Source of the DNA: Actinomycetota bacterium
GTDB lineage: Bacteria; Actinomycetota; Acidimicrobiia; IMCC26256; JACPCJ01
NCBI GenBank assembly: GCA_016179865.1
Contig: JACPCJ010000071.1
Span: 1 to 39,866, forward strand
Reading direction: 5' to 3'
DNA: 39,866 nucleotides
Below are positions 30,122 to 37,902 of this stretch, piece after piece (position 1 is the stretch's first letter; every line of letters begins with the position of its first letter). A model generated the notes under the pieces. It was not told where the DNA came from and did not search any database. It saw only the letters and a program-made list of their open reading frames with translations. Both the position numbers and the translations under genes were made by a program.

Positions 30122-32307
30122 TCTCGGCCGTGGCGCTGGCGGCGCTGACGGCGGTGGCGGCAGCCAGCTTCGTGCGCGTGTTCACGGAGCCCAGCTCCGT
30201 GGTCCCCGCCCTCGTCGGCGGGTTGCTCGCCCACGTGATCCCGCGGCTCGCCGACCGACGCTGGTCGCCGCTGGCGACGGGCATCGCCCTCGTGGGAAGT
30301 GCCGGGCTGGCGGCAGCCTGGACCGTCGCCCCATCCACGACGGTCCTGGGCATCCCGACGGGCGAGACCTTCCAGGTCCTCGGCGAGCGGTTCAGCGACG
30401 GGTTCGGAGCCCTCCGCGACGCCCGCGTTCCCATCGGCCCCCACAGCGGGATCGTGCTGGTGGCGGCGGCGGGCGCATTCTGCGCCGGCCTCGCCGCCGA
30501 CTGGGTCGCCTTCCGGGCGCGGGCCGTGCTCTCGGCGGCGATCCCCGCCGCCACGCTCTTCACGCTCACGGCGACGCTCGGAGAGGATCGGCTGGAAGCG
30601 CCGCTGACGGCGGCGTTCGTGGTGGCGGCCCTGTTGTTCCTGCTCGCCCACGCCCCCGCGCAGGCCGGCGAGGTCCACGCCTGGTTCGCCAGCGAGACCC
30701 GCACCCTCGGCCCCGCCGCCGTTCTCCGGGCCGGCCTCCCCATCGTGCTGATCGCCGCCGTGGCCGGTCCGCTCCTCGGCCCCCGGCTCCCCCAGGCTCG
30801 CTCGGCGGGCCTCATCGACCTGGCACCGAGCGAGGGGGGGCCGCGCACGCGAGTCACGGTGAGCCCGCTCGTCGACATCCGAGACCGGCTCACCCAGCAG
30901 CCGCCCGTCGACGTATTCACCGTCCGGGCCGGCCGGCCTGCCTATTGGCGGCTGGCGGCGCTCGAGACCTACGACGGCGAGATCTGGTCGTCGCTGGCCG
31001 ACTACCAGCGGGCCGGAGACGAGCTTCCCGCCGACTCCACCGCCGTCCCCACCGTCGAGTTGACCCAGGACTACCGCATCTCAGGGCTGGCCCAGTTCTG
31101 GCTCCCGGCCGCGTACCGACCGGCGTCGATCGAGCTCCCGGGAACGCGGGTCAACCGGGACTCGCTGACCCTGCTTACCGAAGCCGAGACGGCCCAGGGC
31201 CTCGCGTACCGGGTCACGTCGCAGGTTCCGAACTACGCACCCCCTGATCTGGCCTCGGAAACCGGCCGGGTGCCGGAGGGGATCCGGCCCTTCCTCGAGG
31301 TCCCTCCGCTACCGGAGCCGGTGGAGGGCCTGGCCCGGGAAGTGACGGCCGGCCACCGCACCGTCTACGACAAGGCCCTCGCCCTGCAGGATTGGTTCCG
31401 AACCGAGTTCGCCTACAGCGAGGAGGTGCCGGCCGGACACTCAGGCGACCGGCTGGTCGACTTCCTCACCACCAGTCGCGCCGGGTTCTGCGAGCAGTTC
31501 TCGGCCTCGTTCGCGGTGATGGCGCGCTCGCTTGGGATCCCGTCCCGAGTGGCGGTGGGGTTCACGCCCGGGGCGCTCGACGCCGCCACGTCGACCTTCA
31601 AGGTCACGAGCGCCGAGGCCCACGCCTGGCCTGAGATCTACATCGACCCCTACGGGTGGGTGGCCTTCGAGCCCACCCCCAACCGGTTCAACCCCTCCCC
31701 CGCCAACCACACCGGCACGTTCAACCCCGAGGCCCAGCAAGCACCCCCCGACGCCGTCGACCCCGAAGCCACCGCCACGACCGTGGTTCCCGGCGGTGCT
31801 GACGGCGCCACGGCCGGGTCCTCGGCCCCCGAAGAGGAGCCCGCCGACGACCGCACGGCCCCAACGGCCGAAGGCGGCAGCTCATGGGTGCGCCGGGTCG
31901 CACTCGTCGGCGGGCTCATCATCCTGCTGGCGGCACTCGGGCTGCTCGGGATGTTCTCGTACCGGCGCCAGCGTCGCGCTCGCCGCCTCGTCGGACTCGA
32001 TCCGCGGGGCTCGATCCTCTTGGCCTGGAACGACGTCGTGGCTCGCCTGCGCGTCGACGGGGTCCCGATTCGCGACTCGTTCACCCCCAACGAGACGGCG
32101 CTCGTGGGTGGCGCCCACAAGCCGGGCGCATTCGAGAGCCTCTCGGAACTCCGGACCCTGGTAGACGCCGCCGCCTACTCCCCGGTCGACCTCGGGCCTG
32201 GCGACGCCACTACTGCCTGGGCCACCGCTAGCGACGTCCTGGCGGTGCTCGACGAGGACGAACCCACAACCCGCCGCCTGCGCCGGAGGTTGCTCACCGG
32301 GGTGTGA
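30118..32307 (+). CDS. Membrane transglutaminase-like protein (DUF3488 type)
   Basis: The 729-residue product has several N-terminal membrane segments (residues about 1-225), then an extracytoplasmic region with a transglutaminase core: RAGFCEQFSASFAVMARSLGIPSRVAVGF with catalytic Cys458, and AHAWPEIYIDPYGWVAFEPTPN with His502. A Pro/Thr/Ala-rich linker follows (about 530-590), then one membrane segment (VRRVALVGGLIILLAALGLL, about 596-615) and a basic cytoplasmic DUF4129-like tail. ATG 30118 overlaps the DUF58 stop; the open frame before it belongs to another frame of that gene. With MoxR and DUF58 it forms a well-known three-gene actinobacterial set of unproven function. Confidence 0.93.
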   Translation: MISAVALAALTAVAAASFVRVFTEPSSVVPALVGGLLAHVIPRLADRRWSPLATGIALVGSAGLAAAWTVAPSTTVLGIPTGETFQVLGERFSDGFGALRDARVPIGPHSGIVLVAAAGAFCAGLAADWVAFRARAVLSAAIPAATLFTLTATLGEDRLEAPLTAAFVVAALLFLLAHAPAQAGEVHAWFASETRTLGPAAVLRAGLPIVLIAAVAGPLLGPRLPQARSAGLIDLAPSEGGPRTRVTVSPLVDIRDRLTQQPPVDVFTVRAGRPAYWRLAALETYDGEIWSSLADYQRAGDELPADSTAVPTVELTQDYRISGLAQFWLPAAYRPASIELPGTRVNRDSLTLLTEAETAQGLAYRVTSQVPNYAPPDLASETGRVPEGIRPFLEVPPLPEPVEGLAREVTAGHRTVYDKALALQDWFRTEFAYSEEVPAGHSGDRLVDFLTTSRAGFCEQFSASFAVMARSLGIPSRVAVGFTPGALDAATSTFKVTSAEAHAWPEIYIDPYGWVAFEPTPNRFNPSPANHTGTFNPEAQQAPPDAVDPEATATTVVPGGADGATAGSSAPEEEPADDRTAPTAEGGSSWVRRVALVGGLIILLAALGLLGMFSYRRQRRARRLVGLDPRGSILLAWNDVVARLRVDGVPIRDSFTPNETALVGGAHKPGAFESLSELRTLVDAAAYSPVDLGPGDATTAWATASDVLAVLDEDEPTTRRLRRRLLTGV

Positions 32308-32352
32308 GCAAAGGGTTGGGGAGCGCGATCGCCCGGAAACCGGACGACTTCG

Positions 32353-32793
32353 CTACCCGGAGTGGCCCTCCGCTTCCCGGAGCGTGTCCACGAAGGCCTG
32401 GCGCTCGTCGGTGAACGCACGCACGTCTGCTTCGACCTCGCGGGCCACGGAGTCGACCGAGAGGAAGAGGGCGAGCTGGCCGCCGCCGAGGGCGTCAAGG
32501 ACCTCGCCGTCGCTCCGGCACGCGAACACGCGGTCGCCGCCGCTCACCAGCCGCAGCCCGGCGAGCTCCTCGCCCGAAGACACCAGGAACTCGACCGCCT
32601 TGCGAATGCGCTGGAGCGAGAGCCCGGCGTCGAGGAGGGAGCGCACCAGGCGAAGACCGACCAGATCGCGGAAGGCGTAGCGGGCGCGGCCCGTTCCGCG
32701 GCCGGGAGAAACGAGGCCGATCTTGTCCCAGTAGCGAACCTGGGAGATCGAGCAGCCGGTGAGGCGGCTGGCCTGGATGGCGGTGAACTCCAC
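32353..32793 (-). CDS. MerR-family transcriptional regulator
   Basis: This 146-residue protein starts with a MerR winged helix: AIQASRLTGCSISQVRYWDKIGLVSPGRGTGRARYAFRDLVGLRLVRSLLDAG, followed by LSLQRIRKAVEFL. The C-terminal 80 residues have no metal-binding cysteine cluster of the CueR/ZntR kind and show no effector-binding domain I can identify. The GTG at 32793 lies 16 bases after the DUF3040 stop, so the two are probably co-transcribed from the promoter at 33213-33241. The gene is convergent with the transglutaminase operon. Confidence 0.9.
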   Translation of the reverse strand: MEFTAIQASRLTGCSISQVRYWDKIGLVSPGRGTGRARYAFRDLVGLRLVRSLLDAGLSLQRIRKAVEFLVSSGEELAGLRLVSGGDRVFACRSDGEVLDALGGGQLALFLSVDSVAREVEADVRAFTDERQAFVDTLREAEGHSG

Positions 32794-32809
32794 TCGGCGC
32801 CGGGGGTTT

Positions 32810-33175
32810 CTACGAGTCTTCGCCGCTGGGGCCGCGGCGGCGGCGCTCGAGAGCGTCGCGGAGGTTGGTGACCTTCATCGACGACGCCAGGCTCTGGAGG
32901 CCGGCCTTCCCGACCCGGCGCACGTTGCGCTCGATGAGGAACGCCGCCCACAACATGATCAGGAACCCGACGAAGCCCACGAGGATGCTGGACGCGAACG
33001 ACATGACCAGGATGGCAAGGCCGGCGAGGAAGGCCAGCACGCCCCACTTGATCATCCGGGCGCCGTGGCGATACACGGTCGTTTCCTCGACCTGCTGCAC
33101 GAGGGCAGGATCGCTCGCGTAGAGATGCGCCTCGATCTCCGAGAGGATCCGTTGTTCGTCTTCAGACAGTGGCAT
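32810..33175 (-). CDS. DUF3040 membrane protein
   Basis: This 121-residue protein matches the actinobacterial DUF3040 family: PLSEDEQRILSEIEAHLYASDPAL at the N-terminus and two hydrophobic segments (about 43-60 and 63-82). The end is basic. Function is unknown; the family is largely confined to actinobacteria. The frame is open 13 codons further upstream, but the predicted transcription start (about 33206) and the family pattern MPLSEDEQ both favour ATG 33175. The gene precedes the MerR gene. Confidence 0.9.
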   Translation of the reverse strand: MPLSEDEQRILSEIEAHLYASDPALVQQVEETTVYRHGARMIKWGVLAFLAGLAILVMSFASSILVGFVGFLIMLWAAFLIERNVRRVGKAGLQSLASSMKVTNLRDALERRRRGPSGEDS

Positions 33176-33212
33176 GGGTGCGGAGCGCCTTCCCCCGTGA
33201 TTCGACTCCTTC

Positions 33213-33241
33213 ATTGTCGCGCGAGTGCCTCAGTGCCTCAA
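33213..33241 (-). promoter_or_regulatory. Promoter of the DUF3040-merR pair
   Basis: TTGAGG (33241-33236), a 17-base spacer and GACAAT (33218-33213) on the minus strand. The spacer and -35 contain a direct repeat of the plus-strand octamer GTGCCTCA (33225-33232 and 33233-33240). The start would be near 33206. The direct repeat could be an operator. Confidence 0.55.
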
Positions 33242-33280
33242 CGCGCCGGGGCCCAGGCCCGCCGAGGCCGACCGGCACAA

Positions 33281-34330
33281 TCAGGGAAGAACGGGCGAAC
33301 CGCCTTCGGCCGCCGATCGGTAGGCAGCGTCGACGACGCGGTGGGCGGCGAGGGCGTCGGTCGAGTCCGGCCCCCGGGGGACGGCACCCGAGGCCACGTC
33401 ATCGAGAAATTCCTTGGCCGGGGTCGCGTAGAGAGCCAGGGGACGCCGAATCTCGTCGGGGAGTTCCCAGGCGTCGGACCAGGCCGGGGGCGGGCAATCC
33501 ACGACGGACGCTCCGGCGCTCGTCTCCACGTGGAGGGGACCCAGGTTGTCGTCGTCGAGCCAGAGAAGGGCGTCCTGGCAGAAGACCTCCAATCGCCGAG
33601 TCGACGGGCGAGTGCTCACGCGGTGCCACACCGACGCCAGCGTGGCGGTGGCGCCACCGGCGAGGCCGAGGGTCACCACCGCCAGATCCTCCACACCCTC
33701 GTGGCCGGCAAAGTTCGCCGTCCGCGCCGCCACCCACTCCGGCTCGCCCAGCAGCCAACGCAGGAGGTCGACGTCGTGGATCGAGTGCTCGAGCAGCGTG
33801 CCCGCTCCCGCCATCACCGCGTCCGAACGCCACGTCGAGCCGTACATCCCGCCCACCGGAAACCACTGGTCGTCGCGGAACACCGCCGTCATCGCCCGCC
33901 CGTGAGAGCCCGACATCGTCTCGGCCCGCAGGGCGGCGAACACGGGTGCCGACCGGAGCACCAGCCCCACCCGGTGCGGCACGGATTGCAGGGCCGTCGC
34001 CACGGCCGTCGCCTCGGCGAGGTCGCGCCCGAGCGGCTTCTCGCAGTAGACGGCCCGCCCGGCGGCCGCGGCGGCTTCCACAATGGCGAGGTGCACCGAG
34101 GTCGGGGCGCACACCCACACCACGTCGACCTCGTCGACCAGGGTCTCGACATCGGCGGCGACCGCGGCCCCGTGGACCCCGGCAGCCGCCGACGCCTTGG
34201 CGGGGTCGGCGTCGCACACGTGGGTTACGGCGGCGGCGGCGAGGTGTGAGTCGGTGAGAGCCTTCAAGGCGAAGGAGTGCACCGTGCCGATGAATCCGCA
34301 TCCGACGATGCCGATGCGCAGGTCAGCCAT
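33281..34330 (-). CDS. Gfo/Idh/MocA-family NAD(P)-dependent oxidoreductase
   Basis: The 349-residue protein starts MADLRIGIVGCGFIGTVHS, a Rossmann GxGxxG nucleotide-binding loop, and has the family EKP motif in YCEKPLGRD and a C-terminal GAGTLLEHSIHDVDLLRWLLGEP with the catalytic-site His. Members oxidise sugars, inositols or their derivatives; the substrate cannot be read here. ATG 34330 overlaps the dinB end by eight bases. The 90 codons open upstream of it are a shadow of dinB. An inositol or sugar dehydrogenase is the likeliest role, but myo-inositol specificity is not claimed. Confidence 0.9.
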   Translation of the reverse strand: MADLRIGIVGCGFIGTVHSFALKALTDSHLAAAAVTHVCDADPAKASAAAGVHGAAVAADVETLVDEVDVVWVCAPTSVHLAIVEAAAAAGRAVYCEKPLGRDLAEATAVATALQSVPHRVGLVLRSAPVFAALRAETMSGSHGRAMTAVFRDDQWFPVGGMYGSTWRSDAVMAGAGTLLEHSIHDVDLLRWLLGEPEWVAARTANFAGHEGVEDLAVVTLGLAGGATATLASVWHRVSTRPSTRRLEVFCQDALLWLDDDNLGPLHVETSAGASVVDCPPPAWSDAWELPDEIRRPLALYATPAKEFLDDVASGAVPRGPDSTDALAAHRVVDAAYRSAAEGGSPVLP

Positions 34331-35597
34331 TGCGGTGCTCCCCAGGGTCAGCCGCAGGGTCGGCCCCAGGGTCAGCCGCGTCCGGCCCCCACAAGTGCTC
34401 GGTGCTGCGCCGCGTCCGCAGCCCGCCCCGGTCCACCAGCGATGCCGGGGCCATGGCGTCGGGCCCGAATCGGGCCCGGACCGCGTCGACCGCCTGATCA
34501 AGTGACGCCGCCTCAGGCGCCCCTCCAGCGAGAGGCAGCGCCTCCTGTTGGTGTTCTGGCCGTTCGATGTTCGACACGCCGACGCCGAGGAGCCGGAGAC
34601 CATCGGCCGGGTCGACGGCGGCCAAGAGCTCGGCCGCCGCCTTCACCACGGCCCGGCTCGAATCGGTCGCCTCGGGGAGCGTCGTGGACCGCGTGATGGT
34701 GCGAAAGTCGCCGTAGCGGGCCTTCAGGGTCACGGTTCGGCCCCGCAGGCCCGCCCCGCGCAGCCGGGCCGCCGTGCGGTCGGCCAGACGGCGCACCTCC
34801 CGGTCGAGGTCGGCGGGGTCGACGAGATCACGGGCGAAGGTCTCTTCGGCGCTCACCGACTTCGTCTCATGCTCCGGCGTCACCCCGCGCTCGTCACGAT
34901 TCCACGCCAGGGCGTGGAGGTGGGCTCCGACCTTCTTGCCGAGACCGGCGACGAGCGTCGTCTCCGGCACAGCCGCCAGTTCGCCGATGGTCTTCACACC
35001 GAGGCGTTGGAGTTTGCGCTGGGTGGCGGGGCCGACGCCCCACAACCGTCCCACGGGCATGGGGTGCAGGAACTCGAGCTCCGTCCCCGGCTCCACCAGC
35101 AGGAGGCCGTCGGGCTTCGAGAGGTCACTGGCGAGCTTGGCGAGCAACTTCGTGCTCGCCACACCGACCGAGCACACCAGACCCGTCTCGTCCCGCACCC
35201 GTTCGCGGATCCGTCGAGCCACCTCGGGGCTGGGCCCGAACAGGCGCACCACCCCCGCCACGTCGAGGAAGGCCTCGTCGAGCGAGATGGGCTCCACGAG
35301 CGGGGTGAAGGAGCGCAGGATGGCGAAGACCCGATCTGAGTACTCGCGGTAGACACCCAGGCGCGGGGGCAAGAACGCGCCGTCAGGGCAGAGTCGCCGG
35401 GCCCTTACCGTCGGCATCGCCGAGTGCACCCCGAACCGGCGAGCTTCGTAGCTGGCTGCCGCCACTACGCCGCGGGTCCCGGTGCCGCCCACGATGACCG
35501 GCCGGCCCCGGAGGGCGGGGTCGAGGAGCTGTTCGACGGAAGCGAAGAAGGCGTCGAGATCGACGTGGAGGATGTCCGGGGAGGAGGGGGCGGTCAC
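34323..35597 (-). CDS. dinB: DNA polymerase IV (Y family)
   Basis: DinB is an error-prone translesion polymerase. The 424-residue protein has ILHVDLDAFFASVEQLLDPALRGRPVIVGG, VAAASYEARRFGVHSAMP, EPISLDEAFLDVAG with the catalytic acidic residues, CSVGVASTKLLAKLASDLSKPDG and the helix-hairpin-helix region LWGVGPATQRKLQRLGVKTIGELA, then the little-finger domain. QEALPL near residue 365 could be a clamp-binding motif (inference). The C-terminus ends with short ADPG-type repeats. GTG start overlaps the NUDIX stop (GTGA). No LexA box was identified upstream, because the start is inside the NUDIX operon. Confidence 0.95.
   Translation of the reverse strand: MTAPSSPDILHVDLDAFFASVEQLLDPALRGRPVIVGGTGTRGVVAAASYEARRFGVHSAMPTVRARRLCPDGAFLPPRLGVYREYSDRVFAILRSFTPLVEPISLDEAFLDVAGVVRLFGPSPEVARRIRERVRDETGLVCSVGVASTKLLAKLASDLSKPDGLLLVEPGTELEFLHPMPVGRLWGVGPATQRKLQRLGVKTIGELAAVPETTLVAGLGKKVGAHLHALAWNRDERGVTPEHETKSVSAEETFARDLVDPADLDREVRRLADRTAARLRGAGLRGRTVTLKARYGDFRTITRSTTLPEATDSSRAVVKAAAELLAAVDPADGLRLLGVGVSNIERPEHQQEALPLAGGAPEAASLDQAVDAVRARFGPDAMAPASLVDRGGLRTRRSTEHLWGPDAADPGADPAADPGEHRNG
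34343..34378. repeat. 12-bp tandem repeat at the dinB 3' end
   Basis: Three consecutive 12-base units, CAGGGTCAGCCG, CAGGGTCGGCCC and CAGGGTCAGCCG, encode the Ala-Asp-Pro-Gly-type repeats at the DinB C-terminus. They end 13 bases before the start of the overlapping oxidoreductase gene. Confidence 0.8.
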
Positions 35598-36091
35598 CCG
35601 ATCCGCTCGACGTGCAGAGTGCCGAGGTCGGTCCCCCGGATCTCGTACTCGTAGAGGCGGGAGTCAGCGGGCCCCCAGCGCTCGCCGAGCCACTCGCCCA
35701 GCGGCTCTCGCACCCAGGCATAGGAGTCGGCCAGCAGCTCGGCGCACCGCTCGGGCTCGACGAACAACGCCTCGACGACGATCCCGTCGGGGTCGTCGAC
35801 CACCAGGTCGCCCTCGAAGGCCGTAGCGATGAACACCTGCACCCGCATGTGCCAACCCATGTCGAGGGCCTTGGTCGAAACCTCGTACACAGGCCCAGTC
35901 CAGCCCGACACCCTGATGCCCGTTTCCTCCAGCACCTCCCGGCTGAGCCCCGACTCGACGCCGTCGTCCTCGTCGTCGATCACCCCCCCGGGTGGGGTCC
36001 ACTGGAACCCGCCCCACCGGGGCCGGTTGCACACGAGTAGGAGCCGGCCCCCGTCCTCGACGAGCCCGCCGGCGACGGTCCACTCACGCAT
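35594..36091 (-). CDS. NUDIX hydrolase
   Basis: The 165-residue protein has a NUDIX domain: TVAGGLVEDGGRLLLVCNRPRWGGFQWTPPGG followed by the NUDIX helix with REVLEETGI. One extra residue lies between the conserved Gly-Gly and the REVxEExG core, and the first Glu of the box is replaced by Asp, so the box is slightly irregular. Such enzymes hydrolyse nucleoside diphosphates linked to other groups; the substrate is unknown. ATG 36091 overlaps the glycosyltransferase by eight bases and the stop overlaps dinB, giving a tight three-gene unit. Confidence 0.88.
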   Translation of the reverse strand: MREWTVAGGLVEDGGRLLLVCNRPRWGGFQWTPPGGVIDDEDDGVESGLSREVLEETGIRVSGWTGPVYEVSTKALDMGWHMRVQVFIATAFEGDLVVDDPDGIVVEALFVEPERCAELLADSYAWVREPLGEWLGERWGPADSRLYEYEIRGTDLGTLHVERIG

Positions 36092-36821
36092 CGACTCGCC
36101 CCCGGCGGAGCTTGCGCAGCCGGTCGCGGATTCCCCATCGGCTCACCAGCCACATCGCCTCGACCACGATCCGTCCCGACATCTTGGACTTCCCATGCGT
36201 GCGGTCCCGGAAGGTGATGGGTACCTCGGCCCCTCTCGCACCCGAGCGCTGAAACCGGTACAGCATCTCGATGAGAAACCCGTACCCGTCGGCCCGCACC
36301 GTCTCGTAGTCGACCCGCTTCAGCAGGTCGGTTCGTACGGCGCGGAACCCAGAGGTGGCGTCGTGCCCTGACAGGCGGAGCATCAGCCGTGCGTACCGAT
36401 TCCCCCAACGCGAGAGGGCCCGGCGATACCAGGGCCAGTCCGGAATCGCGCCACCCGCGATATAGCGGGCTCCGATGGCGTAGTCGGCGCCGGCCTCGAC
36501 CTCGGCGACAAGATCGGGAATGACCTCGGGATCAAACTGGAGGTCGGCGTCCATCTGCACCACGACGTCGTAGCCATGGTCGATCGCCCACGAGAAGCCG
36601 GCCTTGTAGGCGGGGCCGAGCCCGTCCTTGCCGGGACGCCGGAGCACGTGGACGCCGCCCACCTCGGCCCCCGCGGCCTCGGCCACCTCGGCGGTGCCGT
36701 CGGGGCTGGCGTCGTCAGCGACGAGGATCTCGCCCTCGGGCAAGGCGGCTCGCGCCCGGCTCACCACCTCGCCGATGTTCTCGGCTTCGTTGTAGGTCGG
36801 GGTCACGACGAGCACCCGCAT
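36084..36821 (-). CDS. Polyprenol-phosphate mannosyltransferase-like GT2 enzyme
   Basis: The 245-residue soluble protein resembles dolichol/polyprenol-phosphate mannose synthases (DPM1, Ppm1): RVLVVTPTYNEAENIGEVV, ILVADDASPDGTAEVAEAAG, the metal-binding QMDADLQFDPEVIPDLV (DAD), IGARYIAGGAIPDWPWYRRALSRWGN and the C-terminal VPITFRDRTHGKSKMS. It would transfer mannose from GDP-mannose to polyprenyl phosphate for lipoglycan or glycoprotein synthesis; the sugar itself is inferred. No C-terminal membrane domain is present. ATG 36821 gives the family-like N-terminus; the open frame extends 14 codons further up. It is first in the unit with the NUDIX gene and dinB. Confidence 0.9.
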   Translation of the reverse strand: MRVLVVTPTYNEAENIGEVVSRARAALPEGEILVADDASPDGTAEVAEAAGAEVGGVHVLRRPGKDGLGPAYKAGFSWAIDHGYDVVVQMDADLQFDPEVIPDLVAEVEAGADYAIGARYIAGGAIPDWPWYRRALSRWGNRYARLMLRLSGHDATSGFRAVRTDLLKRVDYETVRADGYGFLIEMLYRFQRSGARGAEVPITFRDRTHGKSKMSGRIVVEAMWLVSRWGIRDRLRKLRRGRVDA

Positions 36822-36870
36822 GATGGGGCGAAGGCTACAGGCGGGTGCGCCGCGCCTGGCCAAGCACTCC

Positions 36871-36876
36871 TACGAT
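36871..36876 (+). promoter_or_regulatory. -10 element with leaderless start
   Basis: TACGAT at 36871-36876 is followed by six bases and then the GTG of the 93-residue membrane protein at 36883. Transcription would start at that GTG, so the mRNA is predicted to be leaderless. No -35 is obvious. Confidence 0.45.
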
Positions 36877-36882
36877 CGGACC

Positions 36883-37164
36883 GTGGACCCCACGCCCGAC
36901 GACGTGAGCCTGAGCCTTCGTCCCCCGCGCAAGGCGTTCGTGCTCGCCTACGTGGCGGTGGTCGTCTCCGGGCTCCTCGGCGCCGCCATCGGAGCCGGTC
37001 TCGTCGACTCGATGTGCCACGGAGCCTGTGGCGGCAACGTGGCCGCCGGGGCCCTGATCGGCGGCCTTGGCGCCGCCGCCGGGGTTGCCGTGGTCGCCGT
37101 GCTCGCCTTGCGGGCGATGCACGAATGGAACGAGTACCGGGCCCGCCCACCCGACGCGACCTAA
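36883..37164 (+). CDS. Small two-helix glycine-rich membrane protein
   Basis: I do not recognise a family for this 93-residue protein. It has two hydrophobic Gly/Ala-rich segments, at about residues 18-38 and 51-73, with MCHGACGG between them (two Cys, one His), then a short C-terminal helix with MHEWNEYRA. The open frame begins earlier (36820), but the GTG at 36883 lies 6 bases after TACGAT, so I chose it. It is divergent from the glycosyltransferase and convergent with the PIG-L gene, with one base between the stop codons. The Cys/His turn could hold metal or a disulfide; this is a guess. Confidence 0.75.
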   Translation: MDPTPDDVSLSLRPPRKAFVLAYVAVVVSGLLGAAIGAGLVDSMCHGACGGNVAAGALIGGLGAAAGVAVVAVLALRAMHEWNEYRARPPDAT

Positions 37165-37165
37165 T

Positions 37166-37891
37166 TCAACCAAAGGACAGGCGGCGGAAGCCTTCGGCGT
37201 ACCGGACTCCGGCCTGACGACCGGCGTCCTCGGCCCGCTCGCGAAGGAAGTCGCGAAACCACTCCCCCGTGTCGGTGAGCTGGCTCTCGTGGCAGAAAAG
37301 GGCGTCGATCTTGTGGTCGATGGTGGCGCCGATGTCGACCCAGCAGTTGGGCTCGAAGGTCCCCGAGAGGAAGACCTCGCCCACGTGATGCACCTCGAGC
37401 CCTCGTTCGAGCTGGTCTCGGAAGTAGTGGGGGTTCCCCGCCGCCGGTGACACGGCGTCGAGCGTCGCCCAGCCCGTCACCCGGTGGTCACGGTGGTTGT
37501 AGTAGCGGTCGCCGAAGAACACCGACGTCGGATCCGGACACATCACCGCCGTGGGCCGGACCTTCCGGATGTGCTCCACGATCTCGCCCCGCAGTCGGTG
37601 GTCGTTGTCGAGTTCGCCGTCGAGGTGGTCAAGGTGGAAGTTCCCGGCGAAGCCGAGCGCCGCCGAGGCGCGTCGGCTCTCCTCGGTTCGGGTGCGGGCC
37701 ACCGCATCAGGATCCGCCAACGGATCCTGGGATCCCTTCTCTCCCTGGGTGCAGATGAGCAGGTACACCTCGGCGCCTCCGGAGGCCCAGCGGGCGAGGG
37801 TGCCGCCCGCCGAGATCTCGGCGTCGTCGGGGTGGCCGTAGACGGCGAGGACGCGCTCAGGCGTCTCCTCGGAGAGCACCGGCTCGCTCAC
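37166..37891 (-). CDS. PIG-L/LmbE-family deacetylase
   Basis: This 241-residue protein has the PIG-L signature VLAVYGHPDDAEISAGGTLARW with zinc ligands in HPDD (residues 20-23) and the second site YYNHRDHRVTGWATLDAV. The family removes acetyl groups from GlcNAc derivatives; in actinobacteria MshB (mycothiol biosynthesis) and Mca (mycothiol S-conjugate amidase) belong here. The protein is shorter than MshB and Mca (about 290-300), so it may be another N-acetylglucosaminyl deacetylase. GTG start at 37891, eleven bases after the 2-hydroxyacid dehydrogenase stop, implies one operon. Confidence 0.9.
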   Translation of the reverse strand: MSEPVLSEETPERVLAVYGHPDDAEISAGGTLARWASGGAEVYLLICTQGEKGSQDPLADPDAVARTRTEESRRASAALGFAGNFHLDHLDGELDNDHRLRGEIVEHIRKVRPTAVMCPDPTSVFFGDRYYNHRDHRVTGWATLDAVSPAAGNPHYFRDQLERGLEVHHVGEVFLSGTFEPNCWVDIGATIDHKIDALFCHESQLTDTGEWFRDFLRERAEDAGRQAGVRYAEGFRRLSFG

Positions 37892-37902
37892 CTTCGGCTC
37901 AC

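Noticed and set aside
32308-32352. A terminator between the transglutaminase and merR genes
   Set aside because: CCGGAAACCGG gives a stem of only four pairs and no T-tract.
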